From contig OY987300.1 of the NCBI GenBank assembly GCA_963920635.1, positions 58,301,415-58,365,414 of the forward strand: 64,000 nt of DNA. Direction: 5' to 3'. Within the stretch, counting starts at the first letter, position 1; each line of letters opens with the position of its first letter. This DNA is from Pseudeuparius sepicola. Lineage: Eukaryota > Arthropoda > Insecta > Coleoptera > Anthribidae. The position numbers were made by a program, and so were the translations under genes. Below the pieces are notes generated by a model. That model did no database searches and was not told where the DNA came from. It saw only the letters and a list, made by a program, of their open reading frames with translations. Shown piece by piece: positions 31,471 to 44,248 of the stretch.

Positions 31471-32979
31471 GCTATAGCTACAGCTAATGACTAGCTAGTT
31501 TATACCTACCATGTTTGCCAACGATATACATACCTATTTCTTTGGAATGCAAGCCAAGGCAATTATTTCAGTAGGTACAATCAGAAGGATTCGCGTATCA
31601 TCCTATTCATGTAGGTAGGTACTATACATGGCGTATTATTACCACTCTTTACCCTCTAGAGGTAGGAATATGTGGAATAGCCACAGCTCTTTGTCAGGTT
31701 CGCTGTTATAACTTTGCAAAATTAAAATATCCCGTCGTTAAGCAACTCCAAAAAGAAATAAATAATTTGGCAAAGCTAGAAAACTATACTTAACATTAAC
31801 ACTATAATACTATTTATTCCTTCAGTTCAAACATAATATAATAACTTAATATAACTTTACAATAACTTAATAATATAACTTTTTCTGGAACACCCTGAAT
31901 AATAGTGATAGGTACAAAATAAGTGGTGTGTCTCGGGTAATTTATAAGTACCTAATTAAGTAATGGGTGAAAGTTCAGTTTTAACGCTTTTTTGGCTGGA
32001 TACATCTGACCTACTAATTTCGTGTCAATGGCACGAGGCCCAGTGCAAGCATACGGTAAACACTTGGGTCGACATTATTCTGCCGAGACGTGCATGTGTA
32101 CCCGAAAATATTTTAAGAAGACTTGTTTCGCGGTTGTTTAGATTTATTCAAAATTGCCTTACCAGATTTTACCACTGTGTATTTATGTTAAATCATCAAG
32201 GTTAATGGCCAAATGAAATTTAGTTGCAAGTACTTCATAAAAGTAAAATTTTTAACGTTTGTTTGCTAAAATAGTTAGAGCAGCAATATGTAGAGAGATT
32301 TATTCAAAAAACTTTTTTATACTATGATAATAAGCTTGATTTTAAGTAGTCTTCAAAGGATCACAAATATAGCTTCAAATTATACTATTTTTTTCTCCGT
32401 TTTAAGTAGAAACTAAACACTTTAGTTCATATTAAAATCATTTACTTCAAGAGTTATTGCAAACGGTAGTTGCAATAATTGTGACTAACGACTTTCCTGA
32501 ACTTATTATTATTAACGTTTTATCAAATACAGATGATCTCGGAGCATGACACTATCTCTGATACTATTTCACAACGCGTCAATGCGTTAATGTTAAAGCG
32601 AAGCCATTAACAGCAGAGAGTGAATATTTCTGTAAACTGAAACACAGAACAGCTTGAAGCGTGAACTATCAGAGATGCAACACGAACAAGTTACGAAGGA
32701 CAAGGTCATTAATATCAACAGGATGTTTCACAACTGAAAACACCGAGACCAGATGCTTCATGGAGAAGACGGCCCAGTGAAGAAGAGCAGGCAAGAAGGC
32801 ACCATGTCAACAACGAAGTACATGTTGGAGTTGCGACGTTGCCTTCGTATCCGATAACCTGGAAAGAGTCAATACCTAATAACAAAGGTAATGTAAAAAT
32901 ATGATTGAGCAAAACTGTCTTATCAGGAATTTAAGTTTTACTATGTTATTAAGGAAAAATCTTAAGCATGGCCCATTTC
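31471..32979. other. Non-coding stretch
   Basis: An 80-aa frame at 31963-32205 has no domain I recognise. An element-end-like GGAACACCCTG occurs near 31888. Nothing else supported. Confidence 0.45.
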
Positions 32980-33260
32980 GCCTCAATACACGACACCCAC
33001 AGACCCAACAGGATCTGCGGCGGCTATGGGACAATGACTTCGAGATCAGATCAATTTCGCGGTGTTTACTATTTACACGTACAGAGCGAGCGGGCCAGAC
33101 GCTCCGGCATAGCTCCGTCATTAATCTTCATGGCCTGCTTGAGGTAGGTCGGGTGGCCCAGCAATGCTCCTTGCCATGACGTGCACTATCTTCGGGGGCC
33201 CCGCAATGGGTACATGCATCCCGTCTAGGTCAAGGCCTGACATGGCACCGGTCCAAGTGC
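32980..33260. promoter_or_regulatory. GC-rich single-copy block
   Basis: Balanced to GC-rich, non-repetitive DNA between AT-rich flanks. Overlapping frames on both strands show no recognisable domain. Could be a conserved non-coding element or an unrecognised exon. Confidence 0.3.
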
Positions 33261-36160
33261 TTGAATTAGCAAAATTATCCGCCTATGATTTATGCACTTC
33301 TATGGCACAAGGGAGGGTCAACTAACTGTAGCCCTTTGACGGTGCAACCGTCGGGAATCAGGACAATATACCTACATACGCAGTTTATAATGTACGAACT
33401 TAAGATGGAGTAGACAACGGCCGAGTGAGAGACTACTGTATATTGGAAATTAGGCGAAGAATTTAATTTTTTTCTCGCTTTGACGGTGTTTTGGAAAGTA
33501 CATAATAATATAGACATAATAAACCAAATTTACTATTGAGTTTTTTCGATGTAGTTGTTCATAAACATGTGGTAGGTACACTCATTCATTATTTATCACC
33601 GTGTATATTTCGAACTACAAAAGGAACTTTTATATCAAATTAGGTGCTTAGGTCTCGTACTTATGTAGGATGTTCTTGCCCCATTTCACAACAGTCGTCC
33701 CACTTATTCTTGAACTGGTGAAACGGGTAATCAATGCACAGGAATTGCCCCATATTTTATGAATATGACTGTTCTTCTGTGTTTCATAAAATTTGTAACC
33801 TATACCTGCATTTAATGAAAAAAATAAAACGATATTTTTAAGTTCGGCAATTTTAAAACGAAGCACTCGAAATGAATGAAAAAGAGAGGGAATAATAAAA
33901 ATTGTATCAAATTGGCGACGATCCAGGGCGTTGTTGTCAAATGTAGCGAAAACGTCTTTATTCTTAAATATAGAGCGTTGAATTTTGAATGGAGACAATG
34001 GACTAATACACCACTTTTTTTTATTTGCTCATCGGATAGTACTGGGTGAGATATACTTGCTGTATTTTTTTTTTAATTTTTTTTTCGCCCCCGTTTTGCC
34101 GCAATTAATTTTTAAAGTTCAATATACGTAACTACCTGTTGGATTTTATTTTTACCTAAATTTACTGCCAGGCGCCACGTTTGGCAACGCCGCGCCAGGC
34201 GCGCCTCAATGTCAAGAGAACTTAACCTATAAATCTGCAAGGACAAATCAGATCCTGCTAATATTTTACCTACATTTGATCTATTTTCACTGTATTTTCG
34301 CCATTCATTCCATTAGATGACGGAAATGATTAGGAAAAAGACTTTTTTGTACCTGTTTGTTCAAGTACAAGCGAAATTTCAATAAAATTGTATTTTTATT
34401 TGTCAATAATAATACTTGTTTTACTGAGATTCAGGTAGGTAGCAGCATCACAATCATTCTATTCTCCTGAGAACTCTATTAACGACTCAGAGATAATTTA
34501 GTCTACAAAACCTAGCAATTTGTTTATTGTAAACAAGAGTCGATTTTATTAAGGTCTGACAAAAGTATAGGAGTGTGGTACAAAAGGATACAAGTGCTGA
34601 TACATTATGAAGCAAAAAATGATAAGAACCGACCAGGTTCAAAGTAATATTTTATAATAGTTGATGATTTTTGTCATACAGTTGTATGAAGGAACTGATA
34701 TTTTGGCCTGAATCTAAATCTAATATTCAAAAAGCATTACCAGTTCTTTTCAAAGCAAGACATAAACAGTGGAGTTAATAATTGATTTATTAGAAATTGA
34801 GACAGAAAAGTCATCGAATCCTGTAGACGTCCAGCACTGACCTGGTTAGAATATAAAAAAATTGTTATAATGGTTTATTAATAAACAGGGATTAATAGGT
34901 ATAGAAGATTGGGCAATTAAACATATTGAGCCCTTACTTACAGAATGTAAGTCAGTAAGACCTGCATCGGTTCCAACACATATAATAGGTGTCAGCTCTA
35001 GATATTGTTCAAAATATGACATGTAAAAAGCAATAAAGCCAAGTTTTTAGTCGAAAACCTTTATAGTAGGTCATCGCTCGAATTGAATCGACTACTTCAA
35101 ACCCATTTAGGTAAATTATATTCCCGAATGCATACTCGTAAAAAATGATATACCATGGAGTAAAGAAATAACACGAAGAAAGTTTGCACCAGAAAAATGA
35201 TACATCTCTGAAATGTAACTGGCATATTAAATAAAGTGGTGGTTTTATTTTCTACACGGGGTAAATCATAAAAACGTCAAAAAGGTGTTTTATGGAATAG
35301 AAACTTGACACTTCATTGCTGGCCTTACCTTTTAATTTTAAACTTTTCATAATACCTACATTTCTCTAAAATTAACAATACCTAAGGGCGTTGAGTCCAT
35401 ATAAAATTGCGTGTCCGGTCGGAGTGTGCTTACCCTGAAGTCCCTCGTTGCCCCCACTCGTTCTAGCCGCCTAGCGACCACGAATTTTTACAACTTGTTT
35501 ATGGTTTCGAGAACCCTGTGCAACGGGCTAACGGTACAATTTTATATATTTTTTATTTTTCTGGAAGGATATGTATTTTGTTGTCTCGGACGCTTTTCGG
35601 GCCGGCTATGCTGCGTCCCGTAAGGCTGCGTTTCTTATTATTCATTCATTCAACGCTAAGGGTACTTTCTAGTCTTTTTCATATTTTCGAACCTCCCCCA
35701 TATACGAAATGAGATATTCAAATTTTGAAAACTGCGTTTTGAGTTTGCAGGAATGCACAACCTTTTATCAAGAATAAAATTTTCTGATAAATTAAAATTA
35801 AAAAAAACATATGGTGTGTACTTTCTGCCGGACACTGTATATTCGACACTAGGTACTGTTGTAATAAGAAAAAATATATGTCTAACATAGTAGTTACATT
35901 GCAACTTTTATATCTTATCGACAAAAAATAGAAAAATAATAGGGGGGGGGTCGGATTTTTCGCATGAAGTACATAGTAATAAAATACTTAGACCTGTGAC
36001 TTTTTCAAATTTTATTCACAAACAAAAATTATTATTTGCTTACCTAAAGTAAATTGTTACATCAACAAAATATTTCCAATATATCATTATCCATTAGAAA
36101 CACCATTAATTGTTTTATTTATACTTTGGTAATCTTTGTTATAACAACTATTGGATGTTA
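33261..36160. other. Non-coding AT-rich stretch
   Basis: No gene, inverted repeat or element recognised. The 116-aa minus-strand frame 33648-33998 has no domain and ordinary AT-rich codon use. Confidence 0.45.
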
Positions 36161-36888
36161 GAATTTTTCTTGTATTTTGTATTTTGATTCCCCCGAACGC
36201 CACGTACACACCTGAGTTTTTTCCTTTCTGTGCTACCCCAGTGTCCAGCAAACCTCTAGTGACATTTTGTTAAATATTTCAAGCTGCAAAAAATTAATTG
36301 CGGAAATTTGGATTTTTCTTGTTTTTGATCTCCCGATTGCCACGTACGCACCTGAGTTTTTCGTTTCTGTGCTACCCCAGTGTCTTGCATGCCTCCAGTG
36401 CCATTTTGGTAAATAGTTCAAGCTGGTGAAAAATCAATTGTGGAAATTTTGATTTTTCTTGTTTTTGATCTCCCGATTGCCACGTACGCACCTGAGTTTT
36501 TCGTTTCTGTGCTAGCCCAGTGCCTGCAGACCTCCAGTGCCATTTTGGTAAATAGTTCAAGCCGGTGAAAAATCAATTGCGGAAATTTGGATTTTTCTTG
36601 TTTTTGATCTCCCGATTGCCCCGTACGCACCTGAGTTTTTCGTTTCTGTGCTACCCCAGTGTTCAGCAAGCCTCTAGTGCCATTTTGGTAAATATATCAA
36701 GCTGCAAAAAATTAATTGTGACAATTTGGATTTTTCTTGTTTTTGATCTCCCGATTGCCACGTATCCACCTGAGTTTTTCGTTTCTGTGCTACCCCAGTA
36801 TCTAGCATGCCTCCAGTGCCATTTTGGTAAATAGTTTAAGCTGGTGACAAATCAATAATTGTGGAAATTTGGATTTTTCTTGTTTTCT
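36161..36888. repeat. Tandem array, unit about 139-140 bp, about five copies
   Basis: The marker TCCCGATTGC recurs at 36331, 36471, 36610 and 36749 (spacing 140, 139, 139), with a divergent first copy near 36190. Each unit holds TTTCTTGTTTTTGATC, CACCTGAGTTTTTCGTTTC and CCTCCAGTGCCATTTTGG. The frames on the minus strand in each unit shift phase because 139 is not a multiple of three, so this is a satellite-like array and not a repetitive protein. Confidence 0.92.
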
Positions 36889-37025
36889 GAATTTTTTCGT
36901 TTGGGGTTGCCCCATAGGTATATATCAATTTTGCTGCTGGCATCATTTCTTGGTAAACTGCAAGATACGAAAACATCTCTGGAAATAAGAATTTGAAACA
37001 ATTTATTTCATTCTCAATAATTATT

Positions 37026-37693
37026 GGAAGTGGCTATTTATACGTCCGACGGATACAAACGTCAATATACGTCTTGTGCTCTCATTGGCGGGCTGAGTCA
37101 CGTGACTTCTTTGGACGTGCATTTAACTCCGTACACGTCCGAAGCCGAAGTAAACTAATATTTAGAAACGTCGGAAGTGCATTTTTCTCAAGCATCTTTG
37201 CAATAAGGAGCGTATGCACTGCTCCTTTTTGGGGGATAGACGCTGCCGTATGAAAAAAGAAGGGGGCGTTCGCACCCTATTGTGGCAGTCGGCAGCGATG
37301 CGCGCGGCCGTATGAAGAAAGAAGTGGTGATAATTTCAAATGGTGTAACCCACCCCCGATTTTCTTGAAATTTTGGCTAGGTAGGTACCCCGTATTTTCG
37401 CCCGATGCGACGTTCGGCGTTGTAACCCACCCCCGATTTTCTCGAAATTTTGGCTACTCCCCGACATTCGGCACCGCGCCCATCGCGGAAAAAGTAGGGC
37501 ATACGCAATATAAAATGAGACAAGATAGGTCTGAATAATTTCGGACATCATCCAATCGACTTAGTAAACAAGCCGATTCATAATCCATCGGACGGTAGAA
37601 GTAAGGTTATGTGTCACGTGACTCAATCGACCAATGAGAGCGCAAGACGTATACTGACGTTTGTATCCGTCGGACGTATAAATAGCCACTTCC
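37026..37693. mobile_element. Foldback element with long TIRs and 9-bp flanking repeat
   Basis: Starts GGAAGTGGCTATTTATACGT and ends with the complement. Arms of about 90 bp, including GTCCGACGGATACAAACGTC and GAGTCACGTGAC. ATAATTATT stands directly outside both ends (37017-37025 and 37694-37702), a 9-bp duplication as in Mutator-like elements. The repeat is itself nearly palindromic, so it could instead be the outermost part of the arms. The interior has two copies of GTAACCCACCCCCGATTTTC (37344 and 37420) and two of GCCGTATGAA (about 37243 and 37308). Confidence 0.8.
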
Positions 37694-37702
37694 ATAATTA
37701 TT

Positions 37703-39559
37703 ACTATACAAACCTACCTTTTAGTTTATTCAATTGTTGTTTTCTGGTGTACTGACTAAGTATTTTATCAATTTGTGGTAGACATTAGTGCACTATGCGT
37801 AGGACCAGTACTTAGCTGGTGTGCTGTAAAAACGAGATTCTTGATTCTGATTTCGTTGCCGTCTCGAGAAACATAATGCTGCATGTGCATAATTTAGGAC
37901 TAATCTACTTATGTTGGGCAATCACAACACATTTTACACATTCCACAACCGAATATCTTTATGCATTGGTAACCACAATGACATTATAATTATTGTTCTT
38001 GTTAACGGGGTCGGGGTTATTTTTGCTAACCCTGCATTCATTATTATTTTGCCCTTTCTTCTCCACATATCCATAAGTCCATTCTCTAGTTGACCTAAAG
38101 GGAGCATTCACAGCTACGTATATAATCATAATATTACAACAATAATCAAATAAACAACATACCTTCCTCTTAATTTTTCCGGGTTTTGCTCGCAGTTTGT
38201 ATTAATAACTTGACACACCAAAGCAAGTAGTGACCAGAACAAGCTTTAACAAAACTTGTCTTCATTATAATCCGAAAAAATAAAGTATTCACAGCGAGAT
38301 TCTTATAACAAACTGAGAACAGAAATGATTAAGTTCCCGTCTACGAAAGTGAGGTTATAAACGCACAAAACACAAAACACAATGTCAACTGCAAAATGCG
38401 GTGTTGCCGCTGATTATTTCTTAAACAATCGACTCGTATGTCATCTGTCATATTTTATGGGGGGCGTGTAATAAGTTCAGAATATGGGATCGGTAAAATC
38501 CAAATATTTCATTGAAATGCTTGGAAATTTGATTATTTCTCACCAGGCGTATAAAAGCTGGATCCAATAATTTATCTGGGAATGCTTGGTTATATAAAAA
38601 AAGACGAAATAACTACTAATAAAATAGCAGGTACTTATTGAAATTAGGGATCGTGACGTCACATTCCCTACTTTTGCGACCGTTTTTTTCAATTTTTGAG
38701 CAAACTAATGGACAAAAAAATCTGTTGGTGGGGTTCCGTGATTATCTAGACATGTTTTACAAATTCCAATGAAAAAAAAATATCTTTTGTTCCTAAGTAT
38801 ACTTGTCCATTCCGTAAATTTCGAAAACTTGACCTATTTAAAAAAAAATTAATATGATTTATTCGAAATTACCAGTAGGTAAAGGTACAAAAACCGGGAA
38901 AAGTGCAACTTTTATTGTGCTACTAATTCCAACTAAGTATAGATAATGTTGATATTTAATATAGGTACTATGGAGATGGTTTTAAAGAAATAAAAAAGCG
39001 AGTGTTTGGTGCTGAATATTGGATAATCAAATAATATATGTTTTCTTTTTTTAAGTAGGTACTCGTAGATATATTGACATTATGAATGCTGAACTAAAAA
39101 AAATATAGGATGAAATTGAAAATTACGTGTGGTAAGATACTTTCCCTCTGGACGATATTATAATAATCGGCCTACTTTGTATTTTTTTTTAATTTCAATT
39201 TTTATACTTTTCTGGTAGGTGAAAACGGTTTTCCGAAGATGATAAATTTTTATTTTAAATCGTCACTAAAGAGTTTCAAAATCGCCATTAAAACTCAGAA
39301 ATCGGCACCAAAGTAAGTCATTATTGTATTATTTCTTCTAAGTTGGCCTCGCCGTTATTTGAAGACCGCAAACGTCAGGCGCCCATCGCCCGTCAAAAGT
39401 AGCAAGATATTCAAAACCCGACCAATAAAGTATCGTTTAACTTTTAAACTTCATTGCGGAATTATTACTTATAACAATCTGATCTTTCAAAATGAGAAGT
39501 TCGGTGGGTTTGAACAACACCAACAACAACATTTTGTAGAAAAATTCATTATGGGGCTC
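37703..39559. other. Non-coding stretch
   Basis: No gene or element recognised. A brief GC-richer patch lies at 39345-39430 without coding support. Confidence 0.45.
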
Positions 39560-39880
39560 ATATGAACAAAGGTCTTAAAGTTCGTTTCTGAGATACAGGG
39601 CACGATAGTTATATTTGAAAATAAATTATGGCAATATCTCCCAAAATAATCAAGCTGATGAACTGGAACTCGTTAAGGTAATGAGGTAAGGAGTCATTGG
39701 AGAAAAAGATTAGAAAAATGTATTCAAGTTGACGGAGGGATAGTAGAAAATACAAAAATTTAGAGATATTTGGTTATTTTCTTGTTAGTTATGTTCAGTG
39801 TAATTTCCATTGTTAAAAATAAACGAAAAAAAAATCGATATGTCCTTAAATTCGACTTTTTATTCCGAACGCCCTGTATG
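39560..39880. mobile_element. Decayed relative of element C
   Basis: Shares GAAATA...ATCTCCCAAA.TAATCAAGCTG.TGAACTG with 49200-49250 and ends GAACGCCCTGTATG. Arms are eroded. Confidence 0.45.
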
Positions 39881-40867
39881 AACTAGGCCAATACATATAG
39901 TGCAGTTTCACAGCCGTAGTGCACCTATATCGAAAGAAAAAAATATCAATAAAATGTTTTATCCTGTTAATACAGGGACCCCGCAAACATTGGTATTTTT
40001 CGAAATTTGCACCTAAATTATATAAACACTCTGTATAAGATGCAACTTTGAAACTTGGTATTAAGGATTTTGATGCATCCGGGTAAATCTATTGAACAAT
40101 TAGTTTTTTCTTTAAAAATGCGTAACAGGATTTCGCCATTTTTTGGGTTAAGTTTTATATCATAGCAGGTCATGCAAAGGGCCTAAATAAAAAATGCACA
40201 TCACTGAATAGTGCTATATACTAAAAAAAGAAAACAAAATTAAATCGGTTGTTCCATTAAAAAAATACCGATTTTTCAAGTATCAAACTGAAACACACTG
40301 TATATACTGCAAAAGATTGGTCAGTGTATAATGCATCAGATTAGACCTCTAAGTAGAGCGATATGAAAACTTCTTGTTTTCCGGTTTCAAAAAATATATA
40401 ACAGAGATGAGGTTATGTAATAAAATAAGATGACTTTCAGTGCCTTGGTACACAAATAACTATTAACTAATAATTGCGAAAAAATAGTAATGCAAGTTAA
40501 AGAATTAGCTTACTTTGAAGATGTTTTTGGAATCTATAATCTCCGTTTGAGATAGTTTTCGAAAAACTTTATTTTGTTAACAAAGTAGGTACAAAAAAGT
40601 GTGGAGAACTATTATTTAGAGTGGTTGTATTAACCAATATTGAAAAGATAGGTGTATATTAGGGTACCTCATGCTAAAAAATGTGAGTCTGTCTTATAAA
40701 CTTTTTCCCTAAGACACTTGTTGACTGAAATACATGATGTTCAAGGTCTTTTTTGAAATTGGACTATGCCTATACTTGCCATGTTTTTTCGGGTGGAGAA
40801 AAGGCTGAAGATTTCAATTTCTACGTATCTCACAAGCGTCTAAAAGAAAAATTATTGAATACGACAT

Positions 40868-42394
40868 TACACAGTAAAAAAATCGGTGTAAATCCTCTTC
40901 GTGTAAGTGGTGAAAGAAATTTGGTGAAAAATTGACACGAAAATTGGTGGTTTCCAAATATCTTAACCAAACCTCATTAGGTGAAATTCACACTACAACA
41001 AATTCGTTAATTTTAACACGGCTTCGTGTTTGTCTACACCACGCGGTGTTCTTTAACATCATTCGGTGTTCCTTAACACTAACCGGTGTTAAATTGAACG
41101 TATTAACACAAGTTCGTGTTAAATAGAGGAGAGGGGGAAGTCGTTTCACCAGTTATGGGTGTAAAATCTTAGGCAATCGAAACCATCGCATCAGTTGTTT
41201 GTCGAACGTGGTGCGCGACGAAGCATATCAGTTTGTGTGACGTGCGTGACCCGACCGCGTGGCTCGTATAATAGGTATATAAAAGTGATTCTACAGACCG
41301 ATAGTGTTTACACTATCGGCACTATGGTGTTGTTTTGTGAAGTAAAATTTCAAAGTGAAGTCCGACGGATTAAAACGACAGGCGAATATGCAGATGCGAC
41401 GGCGAAAGGTACTGTGTGAGAGACGAGGTGATAGCCCCTATAACCTATACTCATTGACTGTGATAATATGAGTTTGTTCTCACCGGAATAAGGAATCAGT
41501 CGTGAATATAATTGAAGGATTTTAAGTTATCTGACTGTTCTGATTGGTTTGATGCCTGCTGAGTGGCTCCGACTTAGTTGGGACCTGCTTGTGCTTGTGA
41601 GAACAGGCCTATCTAACTAAATGGCTGTGTCGCAACGTTTGAAGTTTCTTTTTATCTCACATAGACAATTCTGTAAGACGACAGTTGTACATTGTATGAG
41701 AATTTGTACGAAATATAGTTTGGACGCATCCTATAACATAAAGCATTTCTTGTGTTTGTGGTTAGGTATACACTTTTCTTACGAATATTATAATATATAT
41801 AACTTTTTTATATTAACCAAATATTTTTGGCTGTGAGAATGAATATTTATTTAAAGCTTTAAGAAAGAAAATGTTGATATTTTTATGTACCTGTTTGTAA
41901 GGCATCGTTCATGTATTTTGGAACTGAAATAAAGTCTTTCCTTTACTTATTGCTGTTTATTATTTCCTACAAATATAATTTAAAATGAAGACCAAGCACA
42001 TAGTATATGCCGGGTTCATATACAGCTTCTTTATCTTTTATTTTTATTTTATTTTTACAAATAACACATTTCCTTAATTTGAACTTATCAATGACATTTG
42101 AAATTTCTTTAAAATAAAGTATATGTAAAATTATAAGAGAGAAAGAAGAAGAAAATGGGAATACCAAATAAATTAAATTACACCATTTTGACCAAATTGC
42201 GTGTTAAAGTTACACAACACGGTGTTAATCTTACACAACGCCGTGTTAAATATTCACACCAGCATAGTTCTTATTTTCACCAGAACATTTGGTGAAATTT
42301 ACCAAAAAAGAAGGTGTAAAATTAACCAGATATGGTGTGGACTTATATAGACCACTTTTCGTGTCAAATTTAACACCAGATTTTTTACTGTGTA
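40868..42394. mobile_element. 1.5-kb TIR element with subterminal GTGTTAA mini-palindromes
   Basis: Ends TACACAGTAAAAAAATCGGT (40868) and the complement of TACACAGTAAAAAATCTGGT (42394). The left subterminal zone has five consecutive small palindromes of the form AACAC-N5/6-GTGTT or ACACC-N4-GGTGT (about 41016-41125). The right zone has CACGGTGTTAA, CGCCGTGTTAA and related words (42195-42260). The middle holds a TATA-like TATATAAAA (41276-41284), an ATG exon (41324) and AATAAA (41928-41933), so it looks like a deletion derivative of an element that once carried a gene. Superfamily unresolved; no clean target duplication. Confidence 0.7.
41324..41408 (+). CDS. Possible first coding exon inside the TIR element
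   Basis: ATG in good context (CACTATGG), 48 bp after TATATAAAA. It is preceded by a perfect 9-bp stem CCGATAGTG/CACTATCGG (41298-41319) that would sit in the 5' UTR. The peptide starts MVLFCEVKFQSEVRRIKTTG and reaches AAAG|GTACTG, a plausible donor at 41409. Without splicing it ends at TGA 41417-41419. I recognise no domain. AATAAA follows at 41928-41933. Could be the surviving first exon of a lost transposase. Confidence 0.35.
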
Positions 42395-42400
42395 TTTATT

Positions 42401-42410
42401 TGACACCCTG
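42401..42410 (-). mobile_element. Isolated right end TGACACCCTG followed by TATA
   Basis: Matches the right ends of the CAGGG family and is followed by TATA (42411-42414). The partner end was not identified; the TIR element 40868-42394 lies immediately left and may have inserted into it. Confidence 0.4.
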
Positions 42411-42579
42411 TATAATATTAGTGTGCGTATTTTGCAATGAGATCTACGTAACCCGTATATATTATATTTTCTGCTGTGATGCCCTTATATTATTTCTAAA
42501 AAGCCGCAACCCCCTTGGATACGTCCTTCAGCATTTACCCTCAAACCCGATCTTTGCAGCTCCCGCCACGACGACGTCG

Positions 42580-42921
42580 AAACCCTCGGCGCCGAACACA
42601 AAATGGAACGCCGGCTCCCCCCCCCCCCCTCTGGGTTCGCCCCCCAAGGCCCCGCGCCCCTTGGAGATTAGCGGCCCCGGCGACCGGGGACCTATATCGG
42701 GGACGGGCCCAGCATCCCGGATTGTGTAAGTGGTTTACGTATCTCTCTGGTCGAAAAGGTCAATGGAGCCGTAACGGCAAAGCGAGCCGTTGTGATATCG
42801 CAATCCGCTCGCCGGTAGGTAAAATAACACAGGGATGAGATAAATCGAGGGCTTTACACTGTAGGTAAAGAATGCCTGGAAGTTGCTGATCCATGCGGTT
42901 TTTCAAACGATTGCTCTTGTT
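42580..42921 (+). repeat. Dispersed GC-rich repeat, copy 1
   Basis: Shares CTCGGCGCCGA.C.CAAAATGGAA, GCCGG, GTAAGTGGTTT.CGTATCTC and GGTAGGTAAAA with 57207-57510. It shares CCGGATTGTG.AAGT, GTAACGGCAAA, GATATC.CAAT and AAAGAATGC...GTTG with 51619-51808. Contains a C14 run near 42620. Frames in it (MDTSFSIYP..., for example) are composition artefacts. Possibly a SINE or LINE 3' end; class unknown. Confidence 0.6.
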
Positions 42922-43810
42922 AGTTTGCTTTTAATGAGATCAAGACAAAAATCTTATTACGAATCAATAATTTCTACCATAGACACGTTCACAAAATAAT
43001 AAATGTCCTCTTAAGGCCCATTAAAAGGCGTGAATAACCTCCCAATTAAGTGCCTATACCTACCTACCTGCATTCATTTAAATTTGCGAAGCACTCTCAT
43101 TAGCTTGACGTCACTGTCATCGAGCTGTTGTCCTTGTGCGCATTTAAACAGTAAAAACTTAACTATCGCAGTACCTACCGTAAAACTACGGATAATGGGC
43201 TCGTCCCAACTAATTTTTTATATGTCTATTTAATAGTTAGTATAGTTAGTTAGTTAGTATAGAGCTAGTTATTCCCTTTTTATTTTATTGTTTGAACACG
43301 GGAAGTAGGTATTTTTTTTAAATATTCAAATTTTAAAATATAGTCCTATGAGTCATAGGCTATGTCGTTACAGGACTACAAACTATTAGCCAAAACACTA
43401 TTAGATAGGTGCACATAGGGCCATTACCATCTTGATCTTTATCGCCTGGTAAAAACACAGTACCTACATTATTTTACGTTTTGTTTTGGGGGATGGCTTA
43501 GATGATATTATGAGAGTGTCATGAAATGTATATGATCCTCCGTTTATTCACGGAAAAAGAAGTTAACCACGTGCCGATATTGTTATAAGATCACAGCGTG
43601 CACCGTGGTAGCTTTTTGTAGTTGTTTACGTTTACTTGTCTGGCGATATTCCTGTTTTAAACAACGTTTGTTTTCTTTATTGTGTTTTGGTGTTTTTTAG
43701 TAATATAGAACGTGGAGTTTTATTAATAGATACGGTGGTAAAACAGCAGTGATTCAGAACAAAGTGATTAAAATTTAAGTTGTGTCTATAGTTTCGGGCT
43801 TATTGGAATC
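42922..43810. other. Non-coding stretch before the THAP remnant
   Basis: Includes TACCTACC runs and a TTAGTTAG repeat near 43237-43255. 43560-43810 could be promoter and 5' UTR of the THAP remnant; no TATA box evident. Confidence 0.4.
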
Positions 43811-44015
43811 ATGCCGTGGACGTGTTCCGTTCCCAACTGCAAGGGAAACTACAAAGGCGGTCCTAAAATGTCCGCTTTTTTCTTCCCTAAAGACTCCATT
43901 TAAAAAAAGTGGGTTAAGGCCATCAAAAGAGATCTTTTCCTACACAATATTCCAAGGTAAAAGTGGTTTTGGTTTGGACTGTGTGGAGAGTTTTATACCT
44001 AACAATTTTTCATGA
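43811..44015 (+). pseudogene. Broken THAP zinc-finger gene
   Basis: ATG at 43811 starts MPWTCSVPNCKGNYKGGP, with the first zinc-ligand pair CxxxxC of a THAP domain (C2CH, DNA-binding, N-terminal). FFFPKDS follows, an in-frame TAA at 43901, then KKWVKAIKRD and NIPR. After a +1 shift near 43955 the domain resumes as DCVESFIPNNF, matching the RVCSxHF.P.DF end but with the last ligand His replaced by Ser. So there is one stop, one frameshift and one lost ligand. AG|GT at 43957 could also be a donor. THAP domains occur in host regulators and in P-element-type transposases; which one this was cannot be told. A possible further exon lies at 44249-44359. Confidence 0.7.
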
Positions 44016-44248
44016 TTAAACGTAACCACCTTAAAATCAGGAATAAGTTTTATGGTCTTATTCATTCGCATTTAGTTGTACCTATCTAGGCATGCAAATA
44101 AGAAAGGCTTGTTATTGTATTTCATACAGCATTTCTTTTTCGACCTTCTGAATAATTTCTAACAAAAAAATACACTAAAAGTCAAAAGTTTAACAGTGGG
44201 CCGATTTTTATGCTCGCAAGTCTAGTTTCGCCCTTCTGTCTGTAGTTC

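Noticed and set aside
36233..36834. Repetitive protein with LPKWHW and SGDQKQEK repeats
   Set aside because: Derived from a 139-bp tandem repeat whose length is not a multiple of three, so the frame changes every unit.
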